Of a stretch of 64,000 nucleotides of DNA, positions 11,957-25,436 are shown piece after piece (within the stretch, counting starts at the first letter, position 1; the number at the start of each line of letters is the position of its first letter). Origin of the DNA: Puffinus mauretanicus. Taxonomy: Eukaryota > Chordata > Aves > Procellariiformes > Procellariidae. The position numbers were made by a program, and so were the translations under genes. Below the pieces are notes generated by a model. It was not told where the DNA came from. It searched no databases and was given only the letters and a program-made list of their open reading frames with translations. The stretch lies in assembly GCA_023333565.1 (NCBI GenBank), contig JAJKFH010001480.1:806001-870000 (forward strand), written 5' to 3'.

Positions 11957-14900
11957 ATGCGATGTGCAGTTTGTCCTGGACTTCCTAAAAAGGCAGTGTT
12001 GTAAGGCTTGTTGCTACAAAATGATTCTGATTGAAGACCAAATAGGATTTAAAAAAAAAGTAAATAGCTATTTGCATGGACAGTGTATGTAGTTGGGGGG
12101 GGGAGGATTTTTTTTAAGCATGACAAAAGCCAAATACTTCCATAGATAAGCCAGCCTAAGAAAGAGTTGAGGGAGACTCTTCAATAATGGATGCACTGCT
12201 TCAGAGTAGTCCACTCAAGAATACATTTCTCTGAAACATCTGGTACCAGCTGATGTCACACAGGATGTTGGTTTTAACAGCCTGCTGGTTTGATCCATAG
12301 GCAATTATTATTTATTTGTATATTCTAGAAGCACTTCTGTTTATATTTTAGACAGCAAGTGGCAGTATTGGTAAGTGGCCTGCAAGAGACTTTCTGAAAG
12401 GATAAATCAGTGGGCAACATGCATAATGTATTGTCTGCTCTTTGTAAGGTCAACATGAATGTTTTCAGTTGCTGACATGAAGTCTTTAAATGATTGATGA
12501 AAGAGATAAATAATGGAAACTTTTTGCACTAGATAATTCCATTCTATTTTGTTTGGAATTAGCCTTAATGGGATCTAGAAAGGGATCCTAACAGTAAATG
12601 CTGACAGTCAGCATTTTGCTTAAAAAAGGGGATTGATACACTAGAACTAAAATATAAATGATCAAAATCTAACTTAATGCTAGAATACTGTAATAGTACT
12701 CCAAATTTCTACGTAGAAGAGGAGGGATGCTTTGTAAGTTGGAGGTCACCAAACTCATTTGCTGAATGATACCATTATTCTTATTTACCCCTATATCCTT
12801 GTAAGCTGTACATAGCATGCCAGTGTTGGCAGCCAACAAGTCATTTACTTGTGAGCAAGGGCGGAATGACAGTGCCATGCTAAGAGAGATACTCAAGTGT
12901 ATCGAATGGAAAGACTTACAAGTTTATTTGTGTATGTGTGTGTTCCAGCATAAGCTAGAGAAACAAAATGCATTGAGGTGGGAGGGAGAAGGGAACAGGA
13001 GGAAGAAACAATCCTTATAAATCCTTACAACTAATCAGTTTGCTTATTTCTATGTATAAGGTGAGACCTGCAGAATTGGAAGCTAATTCTTGTGGCCAAA
13101 TGGTGTATTTGCTTTAGGTCACAGTGATATTTTATCCTATTCCTAGTATATCTTACTGTTCGATAAAACAATACATAATTACTTAATTTGTTTAAATATA
13201 CATATATATGTAGTGCAGATATAGCAGTTAGTCTTACCCACTTGCTGCTATTTTTAGATAATGTAAATAAATGGTACAGGAAACTTCTCATAAGGTAGGT
13301 AAATGAATGCATAAAATAATGCAAAATGAACTTAGAGCACTAAGTCTGATTTGAAAGTTTTTGTGTGGTCATAGTTTTCTGCCCTGATGTAAATGTTTTA
13401 AAAACTCCTTGCCAATGAAAATAGAAGTAAAATACTTTTCCAAGAAAATAAGATGCTTTGGTCATCAATCTGAGATTTAAAAAAAGTAGTTTTAGCAGCA
13501 TTTTTTGTTCTGTAAGTACATATTTATGCTTTGTTTTTCGCTGTTGAAGTACATCTGTTTTCAAATTCAAAAGCTGATCTTCTTTTTCACTAATGCCATA
13601 TGGGAATTTGAGATTCGTCTCTGACTGTTGGTCCTGCGGGCCTTCAGTTCCGTGATCAATCTGTGCTGGTTATTGATGTAATGTTCCATGAATTGATGAG
13701 AAAAAATTGCCACTGCAGTTTTGCATTGTATTGAATCAGGTATATTGCAAATAACTAGACTTAATTCTGGTACTGTATAGTCACCTTGAATATTACATTA
13801 TTCCAAATTTACCCTGTTATGTATGCTTCAGGACTAAGGTACTGTTTTCCAAGAGGTCTTTGGGGTTTCTATACTACATTTCTTCTTGCTTTTTTTAAAA
13901 AAAAAAAAAAAAACAAAGAACCCCAAACACTTTTGAACATTGTCTTTCCTGTGACTAGGAGTTTGTATAGGGCCTTACTTTTTTTGATCTTTGTTTTCAA
14001 TTATTTTGTCATCTATTTTTGTTGTCTCATGATAAATTCTGAAAACCAAAAGTATGGGTCTTTTATATCAGTGAATCTTAGAGAAATATATTTCTGGGGA
14101 AGTACTTGTAAATGTTTTGTTTTGTTTTTTTTCCACTTCAGCCTTTGAAATGTAAGTGTTGAAGCTCTGATTGGATATAAATCTTAAAAAAACCAAACTA
14201 GCGTTTATTCAAACTTCAGTTTTTATATTAAACTTTTAATATATATTTCACACTCAAGGATCATAGTGGATTTTCGTTTTCAATGAATACTATCAGACTA
14301 TAGGTAATTCTTTTACACATTTACATTCTTTTTAAGGGGCATACAGCAGATGGCAAAATTAAAGTAATATTTTTTAACGTTAATTCTGTCAGTTTTACTT
14401 GGGGTTAAGTGATGTTTTATTTACAGCAAACCTTGATGCCGGTAGGTCTAATCAAGAAGATACTACTCATAGTGAGGAAAAGCGGCATAATGTCTTTGAA
14501 TAAATAAAGATGCAGTAAAGCTATATAGTATACGGGTATGTTATTCATAGAAATGTTAATGATGCATGGTCTAAGCAGCTTTTCATAATGAGGCTTAACT
14601 GTTTAATGGGCCAACTTTTAGTCTTAGCTCACAGGTCAGCAGTTTGGATCAAAGTTCTGAATTAGAGCAAATGATATGTTTGTTTCGACCATCTAAGTGA
14701 CTAGTCCTTTTAAGAACACATGTATTCATATGACCATGTTGCTATTATAATAGCTTTGTTCTTTCCATGGGGAATGTTTTCCATGAGATATGTACCTGCT
14801 GGAGAGAGCTGTGTATTAAATGAGCAGTATAACTGCAAGGTGGTGTTGAAGCAGCTTGCCCAAATTTCTTTTTGTCTTTCACAGTTGAGGATTTTGTGAT

Positions 14901-17148
14901 TTTTTTTTTTTGTGGCATTTATCATGTTTTTATGGGCATTATAGAAGATCGTTTTCACCAAAAAAAGTGAACTTTTAAGTTAAGCAAGAAGTGCCCGAAA
15001 TTTTTATCATGTGGGGAAAACCAGGTAAATCTTAGCTTGCTAGATTAATGTGCTATGTATACATGTTAAATAACCTGCTGCTTACATTTTTACTGTATCG
15101 TGACATTTTACATCTCATTAAGATACAAAATTGCTCTGTAAATCCTTCTGCCCCTTAGTAACGTGTGTTAGTGTGGGACACGATGTTAACAAAGGATTTA
15201 CATGAACTGCAGTGAAGTGGTATCTAACTGATGATAACCTGTGAATTAACATTACTCAGCATGAGTTGCTAAACTTCATTTGCACTGATTGAATATGTTA
15301 TTTCATTTTAAATGAGTCATTTACTTTTTGTCATGAGATGATAAAATGTAAAAAGGCAAATCTATTTATTATAGCAATACTAGGGTAATGATTTCTGTCT
15401 TTAGTAGAATTATTTCCAAACAGGAATGGTGTCCAGATTGTTAAATATTAAACAGTGAACATGTAGATCATGTTTTGCAGTAACTGCAGTATCATGTTTA
15501 AGTAGATGCATTTTGGGTGACTTAAAGATTCTGGAATAGCAACAAAAATTTAAAAAGCCATCTGTTACCCTAAGCAGAATATTTCTCTGGGTTTCAACCA
15601 GAACAAATACATTAGAATATAATCATTGTGAAATAATAGTATTGCAGATACTGAGCACTTTAGTTAACACTTACAAATGTATAATGTGACAATTGAGTCG
15701 GTTAAAAAAATAAATACCATAAAATGACTGAAGGCCCTATAGAATTTAATTAAAACTTCAGTAATAAAGCTAGGCTGAGTTAGCTTCATTGGAAATACTT
15801 CTTTGTTCAAAACCTTGGCAGGGTTTACTCTGATTTTATTTAAGCAGCAGAGTTTGTTTGGTACAGTCTTCTTTCTAATTAATGGGAATTAATGTATTTA
15901 ATCTATTTTCAACCATTTGAGATTCTTCTCTAAGTAATTTGAAAATTTTAAATTAAGTATTAACATGTATTCATTTGCTTTGTTTTTAGTTAGTTGCTTG
16001 AATATAATAAAGCATTTTCAGATGCTGACAGAAGAACGTTTTCTTAATAAGCAAATATGAAACTTAGGTTTTTGGGTCTGCATGGGCTGTAGGCATATGA
16101 AATAAACAGAAGATTATTTACAACGTCATAGAGCTAATGAAAGTATTATTGGTGTTGGCAGTCTGCATGCAGAATTTCATTAATTTCAGTTCAGAGACAG
16201 CTAAGAGAGGAGAGACTGGAAAATGAATATAAGGAATATAATATGCTTTATCTAGCTCATTTTGCGAGGACAGTGTGAACCTCAGCAGTGGAGGTTTTCT
16301 GTATCTCTTACAATAGGTGGCTTCCTGTGTGTTGAGTGGTTATTTAAAAAAATGAAAGGTGTGGGGCTAATTCCATGGGAGAGAGATTCGTGTTAGGAGT
16401 CTGCTGTGGATGGTTTGCAGGTCATGGTCATGGTTTGTTAGGCTTATCATGCAGCTGTTCAGGCAGACAGTAGGGGAGGTTGTGCCAGCCTGACACGTAA
16501 ACTAAAAATGTATTATTGGTTGGTGTTTTTTTTTTCCATTAGGCAAAGAGAATGGACCAACCTATTACACTTTTTTTTTTAAACTCTGCAAGTCAAATAC
16601 TGACTGATTTAACTAAATCATGTTTGTGTATTCTGACCATAAAAGGAGAATTATTTTTCTTGCAGAGAGTGCGGGAATACACTACCTGAGCAGAGTGTTT
16701 CTCCAACTGGTATTGAATATAGGATCCTTTCTCTTTGAATACGTCCCTTCCCCTGTTAGTATAGAAGTAAATAATTGAAAATCAACCTCGTAATTTGGTC
16801 TTAAATATAACTAAATTGTTTAGGCTATAAACAGAATCAATCCTTTCTGTTTCTCTTAAATTGTAGGATTATTTTAAAGCCGTTACTCTGATCACTGAAT
16901 CATTCATGCTGAAATTGCCAGTGCTGTACTTTTGCAGTTTTGGAAGGTGAATTGTGCCATCTGACAAAGATTGTATGAATTTTGTATCCTAAAAGAGCAC
17001 AGAAGACACCCTTCTAGGCCAAAAAGCTTTTTGCATTCTTACATGTGAAAAACAGAATTAAAGATTTTTACTTATCATTGACATGTCGTCTGAAGATAAG
17101 ACAAGAACTCAGGCTTGAATTGCAGCAATTTATTTGAAGTTATATAGT
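11957..17148. other. Intronic gap, nothing recognised
   Basis: This is AT-rich intron DNA with short homopolymers, for example poly(A) near 13891-13909. Short open frames of up to 120 codons occur, but none resembles a known protein and none is supported by splice or start context. Confidence 0.6.
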
Positions 17149-17312
17149 AAGAAGAACGTCTAATAGGATAACAACGTATGACAGCAGATTGCCTCAGAGG
17201 GTTGCAGAAGTTGCCATTATTGTGAGTGTTGAAGACCTGGTTAGATAAACACGTCAGAAATAGTTTTGGTGGAGTTGATCCGCTTGAGCTGTAGGTGACC
17301 TCCTCCTGTAAA
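17149..17312 (+). mobile_element. Ancient CR1/L3-like LINE 3' fragment
   Basis: The segment runs from AAGAACGTCTAATAGG to GTAGGTGACCTCC. It follows the order of blocks seen in old amniote CR1/L3 3' ends: an AAGAA-TTT-TAA start, a GGTTG block, a GGTTAGATAAACAC block and a GATGACCTCC-like block. Divergence is much greater than in the CR1 copy at 11774-11956. Identification is by recalled pattern only; edges are approximate. Confidence 0.55.
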
Positions 17313-20300
17313 TGTTTCTGATGGCCTTATTTCCTGTGGCTTTTTAAGCTACTGCTGATGGCTGATGTTTGTAATCATAAAAGATGTTGAGAACACGTAG
17401 GTTTTACAAGCTCAAGCTCTCAAAAATAGTGACATACTTAATTTATTTATTAGGAGCGTCAGTATTTTGGAGGAGCTAGACCTTGGGTAACCTTGACAAT
17501 TTTCGCAATTAGCAGTCACCTGTTATTTCCAAACATGAGTCTGCCTCTGGAAAATTTCAGCCAACATTCAGTCAATAAAACTTAACCATGTTTTCTCTCC
17601 CAAAAGTTTAAAGCATCCCTGCTATCTTATTGTATCATGTCAAATAGTTTCAATGTGCAATGTGGTTTTTAATTACAAAATACTTTCTAGTGAGAAGACA
17701 TTTTAAAACTTATTTTTCAGCTAACTTTCAAATTCTTGGTATAGAGTTAAGAATGAAACTACTTCAAAGAGTTTAAATGCTTGCATCATCTAATCCCCTC
17801 TTTTTTCTCATTAGCTCAAATAGAGAGACTAAAGTGTAGCTCTAGTGTATATATTCAGTTATACAGCAGGTTTGTAATTTGTGCATAGTTTAAGGAGAAC
17901 AAAGGAAAGAAATGAGTGAAGCTGATGAGCTGGGGCAGCGCTGCTGGTTTAAAGTAACATCTTGTTACCTTAGTAACCAGTTGTCTGTACTAATATACCT
18001 CTTTGAGATCATTGTGTAATAGCTAAGTAATGTGTATTGCCTAGAAAGATCTTTGAAATACTTGGAAAAAACAGTTTTGGCTGGACAAGTTTTAGATGAT
18101 CCTTTTTTGTCCATCAAAACAATTCAGTTTCAGGTCTCTGTATTCTGTTTCTCTTACAAAAAGGGGTGTGGGGGCGAGATATTTAATTCAAATAGTTTTC
18201 ATGTTGCATGAATCACTGTTAATGTCAAGACAGCATACCACACCTTTGTGTGTAATGTCTGATCCCCAAACTGAGTCCTGACACCACGAGGTGCATGTTC
18301 TACTTCAGGGTTTCAGCAAAATTCTTTGAAATCATCTCTATGACAGTATCATGAAGATTTACTACCAAGAAACAAAATCTGTTCTCCTACTCTTTGCTAT
18401 GATGATTAATGATAATGAAAAGAAGTAAAAATAAAACTTGCCTCAGGAGAGTGGGCGACTGGAATTTTTGCAAGACTGTTTTAAGTTAATTTTTTTAAGT
18501 CCTTAGTTTTGAAGAGGATTTCCTCATGATGTGGTTTGGTAAAGAACATGGGATGGGGTTGTTTTTTTTTTTTCAGTTTAGCTTTTTTACCCCCTTTTTT
18601 TTTTTTTTAACTGAACTCAATAGGAGCATGAGAACTTGTCAGATAGGATTCTAGCAATTTAACAGAAAAAAGTTTTTGGATTAGTTCAGTGTCCGTGTGG
18701 CTAACTCTCAATAATCAAAAAGCTTCTATTAGATTTCTGTGCCTCATGTTTTGATCAGCAGCCAGTAAGTACCATTTGTAGACTACATATTAAGCATAGA
18801 TGTTAACAATATTTCGTAAACAAAATACTGGAAATTAAATGGCTGACATTTAATACTATTGAGCTTTATGAAGAATGGAAAAAATTCTGTGCGGTTTTTG
18901 TTTGCAAATAACTTGAAGAATTTGAAGAAAGAGGCTTCTGCATTAAGGCATTGACTTCAAACAGAGGGCTCATAATACTTGGAGTTCTTTGTTATTTGGA
19001 ATTAATATCTTCAGATATCTGATTAGATTGGACTTAGTACACATTTACCAAAGCCAGGGATTGCCCAGAGTATTTTGGTTTACATGTAAATTTTATTTCC
19101 TTTTCTTATAACTTGCATAACTCAGAGATAAAAGGGAACTCCTATGAAACTTGAAAGCAAAATCTGTATTTCTGTAGGATTACACTTACTATTCTCATTT
19201 ACTTGTATTTTAGTAATGTGTGAAATTTATACATTAAAATGATCTAAATGTCATTCTTTTATATTAGATCTCTGCCTATAGATGCCATAGCCCACATCTA
19301 CTTTTGTTTATTGGGAGTTGTAGCATTGCTATGCACTAGTCATTTTATTTTTAGTGAAAAAAGTGGGGCTTTTTATAGAGATGTGTTCTCTGTAAAGCTG
19401 TAAGCTAGCTGTTTGGAGGCTTGATTTTTTTCATTTACTGTTGTTGTTATTTGTGTCTGGATAAAAGTGTGCCTCATGGACAGCACCAGTATCTAAAAAG
19501 GTAAAAAAAGTATGTAAAATCACCCAAGGTCAGGGGGGGACCCAACAAAACCACAAAATTAATTTGGCAAGTTTTTTTATACCTATTTTATAGTGTTATA
19601 TGAGTAACAATTTAAAAATAAAGCTATGCAAGCCCAATATATAAAGCTGCAGCTATTGTCAGACTCTCTATAGAAGGGTTAATCTCATACTTCCTAAAGT
19701 CAGTGGCAAAGCTCCTACTGACAGCAATGTTAAGTTTAGCTGCTCAGATTATTAAAGAAACCACTTTTATTTGTGTGCGTAAATGTGAAACTGCATTTAG
19801 GTTTAGGGTTAGAAATTTCACAGCTTAGACTGTTTCTGTCAGTATTCCTTAGTTTAGGGCAAGTATGCCTGGTTCCTAGGAAAGAAATATCTCAAGAATT
19901 AATGCTACTTGAAGATCTTGGTATTGCTTATGTTTACAGTGTTGACAGTAGGAGTTGTACAGATATAAGAATACTAGTAAGAAAATTTAGTTTCTTAACC
20001 TAAATAAGATGTACCATGACAAAATTGCTTCTGCAGGAAAGCTTTAAAGATTACAGTAGCATAGTTATAGCTGTTTTAAAAAGCTGCTTGATGCTCAGCT
20101 GAGGACCTTGACTGCATTTCCCTGACAATTTTTAGTGTGCCACAGAGAGAACTAAAACAATTTAGCTTAAACCATTTTGAAGAATTTAACTTATTTTACT
20201 TTGCATTGCAGCCGACTAGGGTCATGGACAAGGTTAGGTCTTCAGCTGAGAAGCAAGAACTTTGCAAACTGTGCAACCTTGACTGCATGATAATGTATGA

Positions 20301-23116
20301 GCATGCTGTAGTGCTTGTAGATGTGAATTAGGTGGAACTTTCTAAAAGCATGTTTGAATTTTTTTTCCCTCATGGTGTCACTACAGCCCAATATATTTAG
20401 TTGTTTTTTATATTTGAATATTCTTCTTTCAAGTAAGAATGGAGGAAAAAATGTTCTTAGAAGGCACTTACAGACCAGACTTCCCCATTACCCCAAGAAG
20501 TTCTCTTAGTAAAAATAAGCTGTCCCAAAATGACTCTCTGTCTTATTTTGTTGAAGATTGTGCTTTTCGGCATAGGGAATTACTTTAAGAAGTGTGTGAA
20601 TGGAAGTGGAGGCTTTCTTACTAGGAGCTTCTTGGGAATTGGTCCCACTGGAACCTGGAAGAGGTGCTTATATTTTTTGAAGGTAGTTCTTCATGTGCTT
20701 CTAGTGCAAACGTTTGGGGCTTTTTTTCCTGCGGTGTCAGTTGGATTATCACTTTCACAGAATGATCATTTATTTTTCGTTGAAATTAATCATTACTTTA
20801 AGATTGCCATTAATTATAGTCACATGTTCTAAATATCATCCACACACAAGAAGAATGTGCACTCTACAGAGATGGATAATCACCTCAAGATGGGAACTAT
20901 TGTCCTGATAATGTTCACAGAGATAGAAATGTGATATTTCCATGGTGCTTGTGATGTGTGTATAGGGTGGAATGGGCTTTTTATTTTGCTTTTGCAAAGT
21001 TAGAAATTTCATTGCTATTTCTGTCTTTCTAAAGAGTTTCCATTAACTAATGGAATACCACTGTGAGTCGAGATAAAGAGACCGATGTAAGCAAGCCTAT
21101 ATTCAGACAGATTCAATTAAAGTAATGAAGATATTAAATTAAAAAATGAAACTGACACTTGTCCTTTGGGATTTTGTCTGTGACTAATGATTCACTGAGA
21201 TGTGAGCACCTGTGTGCAGCCCACCATCAATGATACTTCTGAGAAACAGAGGAGGAACAGAGGAGAAACGGGTGTGTTGATTGTAGTGCAGCTTGCTGTG
21301 CGCATGCTCAGCTGTTTAATTTTTTGTCTCTTGAGCTGGTTAACTCTCTTGTCATGGGTTTTAAAGAGACCTGGTTTACAGGGGTTATTTTGCCCTACAT
21401 TAAGTTCTCCAACAACTGCTAGCATTTTTTGAATGCTGTAACATAGAGCCTTTGAAGGAGTGACATCATGGCCAAATAATGCACCTTTCACTTAAGCTCA
21501 GTGGTTAACAGGATTGAACATCCAAATTGTGCAGTGCCCGTTTATTTAAAAAACAAAACAAAACAAAAACCAGTTCTGCAAACAATTTGCAGAATAAAGG
21601 ATATTTGCAGAGAAAAAAGAGATGGAAAAGAGCTGATGTCTCTGAAGAGGATTTCTGAAGGATTTGGGGGAAGGAGTGGTAGGTGGAGGGAGGCCAAACC
21701 CACTGTTACTTAAGCATCCCCATGGCCTGTGAAACTCAAGAGCCTTGTTTTCTCCTCTCTGCTGGCTGATGACCCAAGCTGATGGCAACAGCCCACTGAT
21801 CATCTCAGAGGTGGGCTAATTCAAAACTACGGGGGAAAACAGTGACGCTGAAAACAGCGGTTAGTTTGAAACAACCTGACCTGTTTTCCATGTTTTAAAG
21901 AGCTGTTGCTACGGCAACAGCAGCTCACCGAGGACTGAGTGCTGCTAAGTTTCAGAGGTTCAGCAGTCATGTGCGCGTGGAGGGGGTGTATCACTTCCAA
22001 CACCAAGCTGTGTTCCTGCACCCACCTTTTTTACAGATACCTATGTTACCCTAGAAGTAGCACGGATACTTTAGAAAACATTACCTAAGTCCTAATGGAG
22101 CAGTTTAATGATATAGCTTGATTTCAACTCAGTTGTTCCTTTGTTCATCTTCTTTATTTTATTGCAGCTTCCCAAAATAGAGCACCTCCAAAGAATGGTA
22201 GTTGCCATATCCTATGGTCCTCAAACTGTCCTGTCACCAAACATCATTATCATTTTGTTCTGCAATTCCATATCCCATGTTATGGAAGACAGCAAACATA
22301 AGCTGTTTGACCATGGGTTAGGGAGAAATTAATTCCAGAGCTGAGATGCCTTCATTGAAAAATAGCCTGACACTTTTAATCAGTGAATTACTATCTGAAA
22401 TGCCTCTGCTGCTGGCAGTTACCATTGTAACATATGGGAGAGAGGGGATTTTGCAGATGGTCAATTCAAGAAACTATTTTACAGCTTTGAATTGATAATC
22501 AGTGCAGTGAACTTCACCTGGCATCTGGAGGGTATTGTATTTATTGTGAAAACTGTCACTTAGTAAGTGGACAACAGTATAGTATGCTAACAGAAGTGTT
22601 TGGCTAGTAGAGGTGTAATCCAATTTTCAATTTAGTGCAATTTTTTTATTACGGAGCGAGAAGAGTGACTGTAATGTGATCCGTGTCTGAAAGGAAAGTA
22701 CGTTCCTGCCAAGCACAAATTTCAAGAGAAGTCCTTGTCATAGCTGCACCTTGGATACACAGGACTAGTTGGGAGACCAGCGAAGAACCTTAGTTATAGT
22801 AATACTGGAGCCTCTGCCTTACTGAGTGGGAGCTATGAGAAGAAAGAACACTCTAGCTAGCTGCTTTATTTTTTCTTATCTTTTTTTTCCAAATCTATTA
22901 GCATTATTTCAGACTTGCTCATGTTGAGCCATGAATTGAAAGCCTTCCTCCCTCTCTAACAAGCAGATTATAAGAACATATATGAAGGAGAATGTTCATC
23001 TATGATATTTAGTTTATTGGGAAAAAGTGATGTGATAATTGTGAAGGATTCTCAACTAATCTCATTAAATGCAAAAAAGTGTTAAAAACTGTGTTTAGCT
23101 GCTGAAATCAAATGCT
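17313..23116. other. Intronic gap, nothing recognised except one X-box-like palindrome
   Basis: AT-rich intron sequence. Short homopolymers occur near 18560-18608. A more GC-rich patch lies at about 21190-22020 and contains the palindrome listed at 21902-21921. No gene is recognised. Confidence 0.55.
21902..21921. promoter_or_regulatory. Candidate RFX X-box palindrome
   Basis: Two perfect 8-base arms (GCTGTTGC and GCAACAGC) flank TACG. The core GTTGCTACGGCAAC (21905-21918) resembles the RFX-family X-box, with one perfect GGCAAC half-site. Binding is inference only. Confidence 0.35.
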
Positions 23117-23546
23117 CAAAAGTTAGGGAGTGATGCATTTATGACCACTTGACCCATTATGGGCCCATTCTTTAACTTTCCCACAAGGCGACAGGACCCA
23201 TCAGTGAACAGGGCATATTGCTTCTTATTTTCTGGTAGTTTATTATACAGTGGGGCCTCTTCAGCACGCATCACCTCCTCCTCTGAGGATATTCCAAAAT
23301 CTTTGCCTTCTGGCCAGTTTGTGATCACTTCCAAAATTCCTGGGCGACTGGGGTTTCCTATTTGGGCCTGTTGTGTGATCAGTGCCACCCACTTACTCCA
23401 CATAGCATCGGTTGCATGATGTGTAGAGGGGACCCTCCCTTTGAACATCCAGCCCAGCACCGGCAGTCAGGATGCCAGGAGGAGCTGTGCTTCAGTACGA
23501 ACCACTTCCGAAGCAGCTCGAATCCCTTCCAAAAAGGACTTTAACC
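23117..23546 (-). pseudogene. Endogenous retrovirus pol remnant (RT connection and RNase H)
   Basis: On the minus strand, a frame runs from just inside the LTR edge at 23546 to a stop near 23118, broken by an in-frame TGA at 23464-23466. It resembles avian ERV pol in the region from the end of reverse transcriptase into RNase H, including the FTDGS motif that carries a catalytic Asp. Shortly after that motif the similarity jumps: the bases near 23125-23170 look like the start of the integrase zinc region in another frame, which would mean an internal deletion. The leader, gag, protease, most of RT, env and the second LTR are missing. The pol sequence abuts the LTR directly, so it is a deletion-scarred, non-functional copy. 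ERV identity is strong; the class (ERVL-like) is inferred partly from the 5-bp target duplications of sister LTRs. Confidence 0.85.
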
Positions 23547-24042
23547 TGGTTTAACCTGGCAGGCAGCCAAATACCACACAGCCGCTCGCTCATTCCCCCT
23601 CCCCTCCCCCCCCGGTGGGACAGGGAGAGAATTGGAAGGGTAAAAGTGAGAAAAACTCATAGGTTGAGATAAAGACAGTTTAATAGAACAGAAAAGGGAA
23701 AATAATAATGGTAATGATAGAATATACAAAATGAGTGATGCACAATGCAATTGCTCACCACCCACACTGACCGATAACCAAGTAGCAATCGCTACTTCCT
23801 GGATCACGCCTACCATTCATATACTGAACATGACGTCACATGGAATACCCCGTTGGCCAGCTGGGCTAGCTGTCCTGGCTGTGTTCCTTCCCAGTCTAGC
23901 TTGGTAGCAGAGGATGGTTGTCCTTGACAAGGTACTTAGCAACAACTGAAAACATCACTGTGTTATCAACATTCTTCTCATACTAAATGCAAAACACAGC
24001 ACTAGGAAGAAATTTAACTCTATCCCAGCCGAAACCAGGACA
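23547..24042 (-). mobile_element. ERV LTR (copy A), 5' LTR of the truncated provirus
   Basis: This LTR of about 496 bp is read on the minus strand, beginning TGTCCTGGTTTC (at 24042) and ending near 23547. It contains an intact CRE-like TGACGTCA at 23831-23838, a degraded TATA region just beside it, and an ATTAAA poly(A) signal (complement at 23679-23684). It shares its order and length with copies at 30573 and 36208. Relative to the pol remnant it lies on the 5' side. No target duplication is expected because the other end of the provirus is lost, and none is found. It lies antisense to STK3. Confidence 0.88.
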
Positions 24043-24749
24043 AACCCATAGTCATATAATTAAAGAATGTGTAACAGTGTTTAAGTATAATAAGAAAAGA
24101 GCAAAATTAAGGTTGGTTAAGGAGTTGTAAGCATGTTCTTCCCTAACGTCCTTAAGTATTTGACTTAACATTCTTTCAGAGAGTTTTATACATAGAATCA
24201 TAGAATGTAATTTCATATCTATTTAAAAAGCAAAAGGAGGAAGAAAAGTGACATTTATTTCATGCAAGCACAATAGCCCTCTACTGCACAGCATTGGTGA
24301 GGTTTGAACGCTGAATTGTTAACCACTGGTACCCAGGTCAGTGTCTTCAATTGTTAGAATAAGTTGCTGACTGGTAGAGAGGAAATAAAAAGGAGGAATA
24401 GACTACTGGGAGCCTGGATGGAGGGAACAGGGAAGGGAAGGAAACAAGGAAGGTCAACCTATTCTTTCTCCTGCTCATGGGATAGGATTAATATGAGCTG
24501 GTCCCGCAGAGGTATTTCTCTGAACAAGACAAAAGTGGCTTTGAGCACCAGTCATTGTGGCAGAGAGTCAGTCCAACCCAGCCTTCATGTAATAGTGCAT
24601 GTGTAACAGAATTGCCCAGTAGATGTGTTACAATGCATACTGTGAGATGAGAATAGGGACTGATTAGGTGAGTAAGACTTGAGAGTTCAAGTATCAATTA
24701 CTTCTGCTTCCATGAGAAGTGGAACTAGCCTTAAAATGCTTTTTAAAAA
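24043..24749. other. Intronic gap between retroelements
   Basis: This is AT-rich DNA. The sequence near 24193-24212 resembles a bare CR1 tail repeat but has no body attached. Nothing else is recognised. Confidence 0.55.
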
Positions 24750-24810
24750 GGGAGTTAGACTAGATGATCTTTAAAGGTCCCTTCCAGCCCAAACCATTCT
24801 ATGATTCTAG
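24750..24810 (+). mobile_element. CR1 LINE extreme 3' end
   Basis: These 61 bases match the last part of avian CR1: the TAGACTAGATGATCTTTAAA block, the CCTTCCAGCCCAAACC block and the tail ATTCTATGATTCTA. It is directly followed by a second, longer CR1 piece in the same orientation. Confidence 0.88.
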
Positions 24811-25436
24811 GAATGTGCACTTGCAGCTCAGAAAGCCAGTCGTATTGTGGGCTGCGTAAAAAGAAGCATGGTTAGCAGGTCGAGGGAGGTGATTCTCCCC
24901 CTCTACTCTGCTCTCATGAGAACCCACCTGGAGTACTGCATCCAGCTCTGGAGTCCTCAGTACAAGACAGACGTGGACCTGTTAGAGCGGGTCCAGAGGA
25001 GGGCCACAAAAATGATCAGAAGGCTAGGACACCTCTTCTGTGAGGAAAGGCTGAGACAGTTGGGGTTGTTCAGCCTGGAGAAGAGGTGGCTTCAGGGAGA
25101 CCTTACTGTGGCCTTTCAATATATACAGGGGGCTTCTAAGAAACATGGAGAGAGACTTTTTAGCAGGGCCTGTAGCGACAGGACAAGGGGAAATGATTTT
25201 TAAAGTGAAAGAGGTTGGACATAAGGAAGAAATTTTTTATTATAAGGTTAGTGAAACACTGAAACAGGTTGCCCAGACAAGTTGTGGATGCCCTGTCATT
25301 GGAAGTGTTCAAGGTCAGGTTGGATGGGGCTTTGAGCAACCTGATCTAGTTGAAGATGTCCCTGTCCATGGTAGGGGGGTTGGACTAGATGATCTTTAAA
25401 AGTCCCTTCCAACCCAAACCATTCTATGAGTCTATA
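24811..25436 (+). mobile_element. CR1 LINE 3' fragment with end of pol
   Basis: This 5'-truncated CR1 of about 626 bp carries the C-terminal part of ORF2 and the full 3' end. An open frame from about 24847 to 25203 encodes the well-known terminal block of CR1 reverse transcriptase protein, with residues such as [12 protein letters not shown] and [12 protein letters not shown]. It then runs into decayed sequence and the 3' tail ATTCTATGAGTCTATA. No reverse transcriptase catalytic motif is included, so it is a dead copy. It lies in the same direction as STK3. Confidence 0.95.

Noticed and set aside
23159..23672. Plus-strand open frames over the retroviral remnant and LTR edge
   Set aside because: They are shadows of the minus-strand pol frame and LTR, with no similarity of their own.
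24190..24212. CR1-like tail repeat
   Set aside because: Only a short tail-like motif is present, with no adjoining CR1 body. It is too short to call.
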